This document shows, one piece after another, positions 12,812 through 15,108 of a stretch of 15,108 nucleotides of DNA. Both the position numbers and the translations under genes were made by a program. The stretch comes from Anaerolineae bacterium (lineage in GTDB: Bacteria > Chloroflexota > Anaerolineae > JACIWR01): contig JAGGZG010000072.1 of the NCBI GenBank assembly GCA_021162125.1, positions 1 through 15,108 of the forward strand, given 5' to 3'. The stretch's first letter is position 1. Each line of letters begins with the position of its first letter. Under the pieces are notes generated by a model. The model made no database searches. It had not been told where the DNA came from and worked only from the letters and a program-made list of their open reading frames with translations.

Positions 12812-13752
12812 GCACCAGATTTGAGCCGGCTTACGTGGCGCTACTGGAAAGCGGCGAACTGAAACGCCGCGTAGAGGCCGCCTATCAACGTCTGGAGGCC
12901 TGCGATATCTGTCCACGCGAGTGCGGGGTCAACCGCCTCAAAGGCGAGGTGGGGGTGTGCCGCACCGGGGAACGTGCGGTGGTCTCCAGCTTTAACCCGC
13001 ACTTCGGCGAGGAAGCACCCCTGGTCGGGCGGGGTGGCTCCGGCACCATCTTCTTCAGTTGGTGTAACTTGAAATGCCAGTTCTGCCAGAACTACGAGAT
13101 CAGCCAACTCGGCCAGGGCCGCGAGGTGGAGCCGGAGGATTTGGCAGCGATGATGCTCCGTTTGCAGGACATGGGCTGCCACAACGTCAACTTCGTCTCG
13201 CCCACCCACGTCGTGCCCCAAATTCTGGCCGGGGTGCTCATCGCTGCCCAGGCCGGATTGCGCCTGCCCCTGGTCTACAACACCGGCGGCTACGATAGCC
13301 TGAGCACGCTCGCTTTGCTCGACGGTGTGTTCGACATTTACATGCCGGACATGAAATACGCCGACGCTGAGATCGCGTTGAAGTACTCCAAAGTCGAGGA
13401 TTACCCGGCCATCAACCAGGCGGCGGTAAAAGAGATGCACCGCCAGGTTGGGGATCTGATCATGGACGAGCGGGGCATTGCTCTGCGCGGCCTGCTGGTC
13501 CGGCACCTGGTGCTGCCGGAGGGCCTAGCTGGCACGGCGGAAATCGTGCGCTTCCTGGCCACGGAGATCTCGACGAACACCTATCTAAATATCATGGATC
13601 AGTACCGACCGTGCTACAAGGCGGGGGAGTTGCCTCCTCTGAACCGGCGGATCACCCTCCAGGAGTACGAGGAAGCCGTGCACCTGGCCCACGAGGCGGG
13701 GTTACACCGGCTGGACGACCGGGGAGCACGGTTGATGTGGGTGCTGTGGTAG
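12808..13752 (+). CDS. radical SAM protein of the PflX/COG1313 type
   Basis: Radical SAM enzyme of 314 residues related to pyruvate formate-lyase activating proteins. The 4Fe-4S site is CNLKCQFC (Cys86, Cys90, Cys93), the CX3CX2C form. An N-terminal cysteine set (CDICPRECGVNRLKGEVGVC, Cys32, 35, 39 and 51) is characteristic of this subgroup and may bind a second cluster or zinc. The NFVSPTHVVPQI and YNTGGYDS segments and the DIYMPDMKY motif are typical of COG1313. No partner glycyl radical enzyme is in the window, and the substrate of the group is unknown. The GTG start overlaps the HEPN stop by four bases (GTGA), showing translational coupling with the toxin gene. Confidence 0.93.
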   Translation: MSTRFEPAYVALLESGELKRRVEAAYQRLEACDICPRECGVNRLKGEVGVCRTGERAVVSSFNPHFGEEAPLVGRGGSGTIFFSWCNLKCQFCQNYEISQLGQGREVEPEDLAAMMLRLQDMGCHNVNFVSPTHVVPQILAGVLIAAQAGLRLPLVYNTGGYDSLSTLALLDGVFDIYMPDMKYADAEIALKYSKVEDYPAINQAAVKEMHRQVGDLIMDERGIALRGLLVRHLVLPEGLAGTAEIVRFLATEISTNTYLNIMDQYRPCYKAGELPPLNRRITLQEYEEAVHLAHEAGLHRLDDRGARLMWVLW

Positions 13753-13762
13753 TTGAATGATA

Positions 13763-13860
13763 AAGTGACCGGCACTTGCCAAGTTGGTCTGAAATTAGTT
13801 GCTTCAAGGGCATCCCAGTCGCCAATACCACCAGAATTCGGGCAAAAGTGCCGGTCACTT
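13763..13860. repeat. 98-bp element with 15-bp perfect inverted ends
   Basis: AAGTGACCGGCACTT (13763-13777) is exactly repeated in inverse at 13846-13860 across a 68-base spacer without coding potential. The pairing continues as GCC (13778-13780) with GGC (13841-13843), and each arm is itself nearly palindromic (AAGTG…CACTT). It starts 10 bases after the radical SAM stop. It looks like a small non-autonomous mobile or REP-type element, or a long-loop 3' end structure; no target-site duplication was identified with certainty. Confidence 0.65.
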
Positions 13861-13879
13861 GTTTGGTTACCCCTCGGCT

Positions 13880-13908
13880 TTGACTAGCACTTCGAGACGT
13901 GTTATAAT
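13880..13908 (+). promoter_or_regulatory. strong orphan promoter
   Basis: -35 TTGACT (13880-13885), exactly 17 bases, consensus -10 TATAAT (13903-13908) with extended TGT. This is the best promoter match in the window, yet no plus-strand gene follows before the window edge; the next gene is on the minus strand and converges. Predicted start near 13915. Confidence 0.8.
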
Positions 13909-13914
13909 GTCCCG

Positions 13915-14075
13915 CGGCAACTGCTCAGGCTACTTCTGTTAGCAATTGAAATCGCCTCTAGAGGGCTTGCAGCCGAGCGTCCACCTGCGTGGACGCGCCT
14001 GTCCACGCAGGTGGACAGCCAGCTTTAGTTCCTCAGGCGCGGTTTCAACCGCTGGCCTGAGTAGTAACCTTTAAT
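13915..14075 (+). ncRNA. candidate structured small RNA
   Basis: About 160 bases downstream of the orphan promoter have no supported reading frame but strong pairing. A 16-bp perfect hairpin has arms GTCCACCTGCGTGGAC (13979-13994) and GTCCACGCAGGTGGAC (14001-14016) around a six-base loop. GGCT/AGCC (13964-13967, 13971-13974) and the palindrome CCTCTAGAGG lie before it. At the 3' end CTCAGGC+GCGGT pairs with ACCGC and GCCTGAG (14032-14061). A second copy of CTCAGGC near the 5' end (13924-13930) can compete for the same GCCTGAG, extended to 11 bp (13920-13930 with 14055-14065). No T-tract was found, so the 3' end is approximate. I do not match it to a known RNA family. Confidence 0.5.
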
Positions 14076-14113
14076 CTAATTTAGCATAGTTGATCCAGAA
14101 GGGTCAAGAAGAT

Positions 14114-15108
14114 TTACTCGCCTCTTACTCCCACAACTACCACTCGGCCGTCACCTAAGTCCTGGTGCAAAAACGGAAATTGATCAAAAGCGGCAATCTC
14201 TTCACCTTTGGCCGGGTTCCGAGTCCATCGCAATAACATCTTGGTTCCCTGATGAAGAAGGCTCCCTTCGCCTGGTTGAGAAATATGAAGCGTTTTGCCC
14301 AACATAAGTTCTTCAGTCGTCATTGCCCTCCAACCACCGTCAGCACCAGGATAGTCTGCTGGTCGAGGACCCGCAGCACTAATCCATAAACCCTGCTCTC
14401 CCCATATTCCTTCATCCCTAAACCAAAACTCGGTTATACCCTTGAATGCCACACCCCTTGTCTCTGGGGGAGTGTAGACCGTAACCCAAGCTTCTTTTCC
14501 TATGGCTACCACTTGAACATCGCCCGCTTGCTCTTGCCCTTTTTCCGCACCCAGATGTGTAACATCGATCCAGGCAAATCCATTATATGCATTCTTTTCT
14601 ATCCTTAGCGATGCACCAGAGCGGATCGAAATCGGCATCGGACCAACGGGAACTTCTTCTTGGTATTCGGTGTGAGTTGGCCCCCAGCGCATGGTGACCG
14701 TACCCCAGGCATGCTTGACCATCTTCTGATAAACATATTCCGCGTCGAGCTCGGCCCACATAAGTTTCTTACCCTCTAGTGTAGTCAGACGATCACCGCT
14801 AACTATGCCCGCACCCACCTCCAGTGTTACATCGGGCTTCAGAATTCCTACTTCCTGCCCAGTCTCGGTATCATAAACCAACCACCGGCCGTCGTCGGCC
14901 CGTTTTATCTCCAATCCAATACCTGGTAGGGCAATTGACTCTTCTCTCAATAACTCCCACTGACTGGTTTCAGAATTATAAACATAGGCCAGCCCGTTTT
15001 CTCCCAATCCGCGAACAACAAGTTGATTGTTTTCGTTAACGCTAAAGCTCAACTGCTGGCCAATTAATTCGTCGGGCAGGGGAGCGAGGAATCGCACCCG
15101 GCGGGCAC
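14114..15108 (-). CDS. hypothetical protein, 5' end outside the window
   Basis: The reading frame is open to the right edge (331 codons plus part of another), so the true start lies outside; an internal GTG at 15097 is not a convincing start. I do not recognise the family. The visible part is rich in beta-strand-like segments with aromatic and Gly residues. Two near-repeats (GLAYVYNSETSQWELL and RWLVYDTETGQEVGIL) lie near residues 35-85 of the visible part, a pattern common in secreted beta-structured proteins. No cysteine or catalytic motif stands out and no membrane segment is seen. Base composition is more AT-rich than in the neighbouring genes, which could reflect recent acquisition. The gene converges on the orphan promoter region. 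Confidence 0.75.
   Translation of the reverse strand, partial: ARRVRFLAPLPDELIGQQLSFSVNENNQLVVRGLGENGLAYVYNSETSQWELLREESIALPGIGLEIKRADDGRWLVYDTETGQEVGILKPDVTLEVGAGIVSGDRLTTLEGKKLMWAELDAEYVYQKMVKHAWGTVTMRWGPTHTEYQEEVPVGPMPISIRSGASLRIEKNAYNGFAWIDVTHLGAEKGQEQAGDVQVVAIGKEAWVTVYTPPETRGVAFKGITEFWFRDEGIWGEQGLWISAAGPRPADYPGADGGWRAMTTEELMLGKTLHISQPGEGSLLHQGTKMLLRWTRNPAKGEEIAAFDQFPFLHQDLGDGRVVVVGVRGE

Noticed and set aside
12841..13506. Minus-strand open frame of 221 codons opposite the radical SAM gene
   Set aside because: Shadow of a well-supported gene; composition is His/Val/Gln rich without motifs.
13907..13942. Eleven-codon plus-strand open frame after the orphan promoter
   Set aside because: Its ATG overlaps the -10 hexamer and lies before the predicted transcript start, so it cannot be translated from that promoter.
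1..15108. CRISPR arrays, tRNA or rRNA genes, intact insertion sequences
   Set aside because: No regularly spaced direct repeats, no cloverleaf with conserved TΨC arm, no rRNA sequence and no transposase frame were seen.

Overview
The window is a gene-dense, moderately GC-rich bacterial chromosome segment. The gene set (ribonuclease J, a tsaE–tsaB–rimI cluster, AI-2E transporter, a MNT/HEPN pair, DUF4349 lipoprotein, tandem cold-shock genes) suits a Chloroflexota/Anaerolineae-type bacterium, but no rRNA or other marker is present, so the taxonomy is inference. Most genes have good Shine-Dalgarno sites. Six of seven recognisable sigma-70-type promoters carry an extended -10 (TGn before the hexamer).

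Region by region. Positions 47–3777 (minus strand) run ribonuclease J, then an AI-2E/PerM-family permease, then a carboxylesterase-like alpha/beta hydrolase. Positions 3850–4850 hold two minus-strand cold-shock genes, each with its own TTGACA-N17 promoter and a long leader. The upstream gene of the pair has an intrinsic-terminator-like hairpin inside its leader. Positions 4868–8377 (minus strand) hold tsaE, tsaB, a rimI-like acetyltransferase, a multi-zinc-ribbon protein and a family-4 uracil-DNA glycosylase. A palindrome cluster separates tsaB from rimI, and what looks like the end of a decayed DUF3368-type toxin gene lies just before the glycosylase.

From 8468 the plus strand carries a metallophosphoesterase and a DUF4349 lipoprotein, closed by a bidirectional terminator that also serves the converging ttcA-like gene (10435–11190, minus). 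A plus-strand promoter near 11275 then drives a compact operon: a DEDDy 3'-5' exonuclease, a MNT-type nucleotidyltransferase, a HEPN (HepT-like) RNase toxin and a PflX-type radical SAM protein. The MNT/HEPN pair matches the type VII toxin–antitoxin architecture, and its coupling to an exonuclease is the most suggestive accessory feature.

The non-coding stretch 13753–14113 holds a 98-bp element with 15-bp perfect inverted ends, then a near-consensus promoter that drives no open reading frame. That promoter leads into about 150 bases of strongly structured sequence with two competing pairings, which makes it a candidate small RNA. The right edge is an unrecognised minus-strand gene whose 5' end lies outside the window.

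Functionally the window is mostly RNA and genome upkeep: mRNA decay (RNase J), tRNA modification (TsaB/TsaE t6A synthesis, a TtcA-like thiolase), ribosomal protein acetylation, uracil repair and cold-shock RNA chaperones, plus one toxin–antitoxin-type operon.
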